This document shows, piece by piece, positions 62,217 to 64,000 of a stretch of DNA of 64,000 bases. The notes under the pieces were generated by a model. It worked only from the letters and a program-made list of their open reading frames with translations. It was not told where the DNA came from and did no database searches. The stretch's first letter is position 1; each line of letters begins with the position of its first letter. Location of the stretch: positions 3,512,726-3,576,725 of the forward strand of contig NZ_LN890655.1 of assembly GCF_900066015.1 (NCBI RefSeq), read 5' to 3'. The stretch comes from Candidatus Promineifilum breve (GTDB lineage Bacteria > Chloroflexota > Anaerolineae > Promineifilales > Promineifilaceae). Position numbers and translations under genes: made by a program.

Positions 62217-63161
62217 ATGATCACCGCCACGGCTCCCGGCAAGGTCATCCTATTTGGCGAACATGCGGTCGTCTACGGCCGCCCGGCGCTGGCCGCGCCG
62301 GTCACCCAGTTGCGGGCCAAGGCTGAGCTAACGCCAACCAGCGAGCCGGACGTGCTGCTGGTCGCTCCCGACGTGGGCCGGGCGGCGCTGCTGTCGCGCA
62401 CCGAGCCGAACAATCCGCTGGCCGCGGTCGTCCGCATCGTTGAGACCCATTGTCGCTGCTCGCTCTCCGCCGGCTATACGCTCAGTGTCACCAGCGCCAT
62501 CCCCATCGCCGGCGGGCTGGGCAGCGGCGCGGCCATCGCCATCGCCATCATCCGCGCGCTGGGGCAATACCTGGAGCAGGCCGATTCGTTCACCCCCGAG
62601 GTCGTCTCGCGCCTGGCCTACGAGGTGGAGCGGCTGCACCACGGCACGCCCAGCGGCATCGACAACACCGTCATCGCCTATGAGCGGCCGGTCTATTTCG
62701 TGCGTCGCGCCCCCCAACCGCTCATCGAAACCTTTGCCCAGGCCCGGCCGCTGCGCCTGATCATCGGTGATACCGGTGTCTCCAGCCGGACAAAGGACGT
62801 GGTGGGCGACGTGGGCCGCCAATGGGCAGCCGACCGCGCTGAGTTTGAGACCATCTTCGACGCCTGCGGGCGGATCGCCGAGGCGGGCCGGGCGGCGCTG
62901 GCCGCCGGCGACCTGCCGGCCGTGGGCGCGCTGATGGACGAAAACCACGACTGGCTGCGGCGCATGACCGTCTCTTCACCGCCGTTGGATGCGTTGGTGG
63001 GCGCGGCGCGAGCCGCCGGCGCGCTGGGGGCCAAGCTGAGCGGCGCGGGGCGGGGGGGCAACATGATTGCCCTGGTGACGGCCGAAACGGAGGCCGCCGT
63101 CTCGGCCGCGCTATTGGCCGCCGGCGCGGCCCGCGTGATGACCAGTGATGTAGGAGCGTGA
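62217..63161 (+). CDS. mvk: Mevalonate kinase
   Basis: GHMP kinase that phosphorylates mevalonate. Motifs: APGKVILFGEHAVVYG (5-20), the ATP loop IPIAGGLGSGAAIAI (about 94-108), the HHGTPSGIDNTV segment (about 140-151, catalytic Asp) and GAKLSGAGRGGN (about 270-281). 314 residues. The gene lies 5 nt after the UbiA-type gene. It indicates a mevalonate route for isoprenoids, at least in part. A 14-bp tandem repeat begins within the last codons and covers the stop. Confidence 0.95.
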   Translation: MITATAPGKVILFGEHAVVYGRPALAAPVTQLRAKAELTPTSEPDVLLVAPDVGRAALLSRTEPNNPLAAVVRIVETHCRCSLSAGYTLSVTSAIPIAGGLGSGAAIAIAIIRALGQYLEQADSFTPEVVSRLAYEVERLHHGTPSGIDNTVIAYERPVYFVRRAPQPLIETFAQARPLRLIIGDTGVSSRTKDVVGDVGRQWAADRAEFETIFDACGRIAEAGRAALAAGDLPAVGALMDENHDWLRRMTVSSPPLDALVGAARAAGALGAKLSGAGRGGNMIALVTAETEAAVSAALLAAGAARVMTSDVGA

Positions 63162-63206
63162 CGCTCGGCGCGTGACGCTCGGCGCGTGACGCTGGGCGCG
63201 TGACGC
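63156..63206. repeat. 14-bp tandem repeat overlapping the mevalonate kinase stop
   Basis: GCGTGACGCTCGGC is repeated about 3.6 times (one copy has CTGGGC). The first copy contains the TGA stop of the kinase gene at 63159-63161. Each unit has a GCGTGACGC near-palindrome core. Confidence 0.85.
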
Positions 63207-63245
63207 GCTAGTGGGTCAAGGCGGCTTTTTGCGATAGAATCCCGT

Positions 63246-63304
63246 GTAGGTGGAACTTCCAGTTCCACCCGCTAGGCAGACGTGGAGCTGGAAGCTCCAC
63301 CTAC
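63246..63304. repeat. Long inverted repeat GTAGGTGGA...TCCACCTAC
   Basis: GTAGGTGGAACTTCCAGTTC (63246-63265) extends into CCAC and faces GTGGAGCTGGAAGCTCCACC followed by TAC, an inverted pair of about 23 bp with two mismatches and a 12-nt loop. It lies between the convergent mevalonate kinase and rpmB genes. Similar elements are common dispersed repeats in some environmental genomes; only one copy is in this window. Confidence 0.8.
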
Positions 63305-63337
63305 GAGCCTATATTTGTCAAAAAGCAAAATCGCCCC

Positions 63338-63366
63338 AAAAACAAAAGCCGGCGACGAGCGCCGGC
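63338..63366 (-). terminator. Intrinsic terminator of rpmB
   Basis: On the minus strand GCCGGCG pairs with CGCCGGC around a 5-nt loop and is followed by TTTTGTTTTT. It lies about 77 nt after the rpmB stop. Confidence 0.85.
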
Positions 63367-63442
63367 GAGGTACCATCAATTGTCTATCCGGAACGGAATT
63401 GAGCGGGCAAGACCGAAACCAGACGCGGCGCGTTCGCCCCGC

Positions 63443-63622
63443 CTAGACCTTGGCCGTTGTTTTGAGGCAGCGGGTGCAGATGTGCAACCGCACGCGGCGG
63501 CCGTCCTGGGTCACCGTCGTCCGCTGAATATTGGGACGGAACTGACGCTTCGTCTTGCGCTGCGAGAAACTCACATTGTGGCCGCTCATCGGCCCCTTGC
63601 CACATACTTCACATTTAGCCAT
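63443..63622 (-). CDS. rpmB: 50S ribosomal protein L28
   Basis: The 59-residue product starts MAKCEVCGKGPMSGHNVS, has SQRKTKRQFRPNIQ and ends RLHICTRCLKTTAKV. Both CxxC pairs (positions 4/7 and 49/52) are kept, so this is the zinc-binding form of L28. It is too short for a 60-residue length cut-off, which makes it easy to miss. A GGTAAGGTG stretch lies upstream of the ATG. It is divergent from the Asp23-type gene, an arrangement also known from Firmicutes (rpmB next to yloU/yloV). Confidence 0.97.
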   Translation of the reverse strand: MAKCEVCGKGPMSGHNVSFSQRKTKRQFRPNIQRTTVTQDGRRVRLHICTRCLKTTAKV

Positions 63623-63719
63623 AATTTCACCTTACCCGCCGCCAAGACGGCGTTCAAATTAAAGGCGACCGGAGGGTCGCCGACGTATCCAGCAATATAA
63701 CGAACGACCCCCTATTATA
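63623..63719 (-). promoter_or_regulatory. rpmB leader with promoter and hairpins
   Basis: On the minus strand a perfect TATAAT lies at 63714-63719 (with a weak TTGCAT 17 nt upstream). The leader then holds a hairpin GGCGACC/GGTCGCC (63664-63681) followed by TTTAATTT, and a second small hairpin near 63638-63653 before the start codon. The first looks like a weak attenuator; leader hairpins controlling ribosomal protein genes are well known, but regulation here is inference. Confidence 0.45.
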
Positions 63720-63772
63720 GTCGATGGGCGCGGCACATGCAAATGCGCCCGGGGTCAGGAGACCAATTTTTT

Positions 63773-64000
63773 ATGCCGGTCCAAGAGGATTCCAAGGGAA
63801 AAATCGACATTTCCTCGGCCACCATCGCGACGATCACCACGCAGGCGGTGCATCAATGCTATGGCGTGGTGGGGATGGCCAGCAAGAACCTCGTCAATGG
63901 CATCGCGCAACTGTTGTCACGGGATAACCGCCGCGGCGTGGAAGTCAAGGTTGATGGCGACAAGATCGTCATCGACGTCTACGTCATCGTGGAATACGGC
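63773..64000 (+). CDS. Asp23/Gls24 family envelope stress-type protein (3' partial)
   Basis: The visible 76 codons open with VQEDSKGKIDISSATIATITTQA, then GVVGMASKNLVNGIAQLL, and end in GVEVKVDGDKIVIDVYVIVEYG, the typical Asp23 core. These proteins are small, soluble or membrane-associated; in Firmicutes yloU lies beside the fatty-acid kinase gene fakA, which might follow beyond the window. AGGAG lies 11 nt before the ATG. The gene runs off the window end. Confidence 0.88.
   Translation, partial: MPVQEDSKGKIDISSATIATITTQAVHQCYGVVGMASKNLVNGIAQLLSRDNRRGVEVKVDGDKIVIDVYVIVEYG

Overview
The window looks like a chromosomal segment of a high-GC, non-pathogenic environmental bacterium, most probably a member of the Chloroflexota (Anaerolineae-like). 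This is inferred from gene content: mevalonate kinase, a DPPR-synthase-type UbiA prenyltransferase, an M23 protein with NBR1-type (FW) Ig repeats, rpmB divergent from an Asp23/Gls24 gene, LysM/CAP surface proteins, and many short dispersed word repeats between genes. No rRNA, phage, IS element or CRISPR array is visible. Coding density is high, no gene-free stretch exceeds 300 bases, and neighbouring genes often overlap by 4 nt.

Layout. 1-4.9 kb: a partial tandem DsbA-like protein, an ATP-grasp protein, glycogen phosphorylase and a small membrane protein. 4.9-11.5 kb: OsmC, then a tight plus-strand run (zinc-type dehydrogenase, PTPS-like protein, GT4 glycosyltransferase, methyltransferase) that converges on a tight minus-strand run (DUF427, CDP-alcohol phosphatidyltransferase, LPG-synthase-TM/flippase-like protein). 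11.5-14.6 kb: MFS sugar transporter, GNAT, and an Sfp-type phosphopantetheinyl transferase. 14.9-26 kb: a 3092-residue PfaA-like megasynthase with order KS-AT-KS-(ACP)5-KR-DH, preceded by an acyl-CoA dehydrogenase. 26-32 kb: VapBC-like module, tRNA-Arg(CCG), two lipoproteins, a nucleotidyltransferase, a VIT-like membrane protein and glutaminase. 32-41.6 kb: a minus-strand peptide-use cluster (M20 dipeptidase, two paralogous MFS proteins, leucyl aminopeptidase, AbgT transporter, peptidase T), with strong hairpins at several gene junctions. 41.8-48.5 kb: SHOCT protein, MalQ, M23/FW-repeat protein and glycogen synthase. 48.7-54.2 kb: DUF302, CAP/LysM protein, a polyamine-acetyltransferase-like GNAT coupled to a histone-deacetylase-like amidohydrolase, MsrB, a CBM9-like membrane protein and a small membrane protein. 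54.2-58.6 kb: acyl-CoA carboxylase (carboxyltransferase, biotin carboxylase, biotin carrier) and a CYTH protein. 58.7-64 kb: M20 amidohydrolase, a three-repeat secreted protein, UbiA-type prenyltransferase, mevalonate kinase, rpmB and a partial Asp23 gene.

How it fits together. Glycogen synthase, phosphorylase and 4-alpha-glucanotransferase give glycogen storage and turnover. The peptidases, AbgT, MFS proteins and glutaminase point to amino-acid and peptide scavenging. The acyl-CoA carboxylase could supply malonyl- or methylmalonyl-CoA to the megasynthase, and the nearby phosphopantetheinyl transferase would be the natural partner for its carrier domains. The most unusual points are that all five carrier domains have Thr where the phosphopantetheine-accepting Ser normally sits, that the megasynthase has a second, divergent KS, and that its linkers are built from the same short DNA words found as tandem repeats between genes. 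The pterin-synthase-like/glycosyltransferase/phosphatidyltransferase locus is a second candidate for an undescribed pathway.
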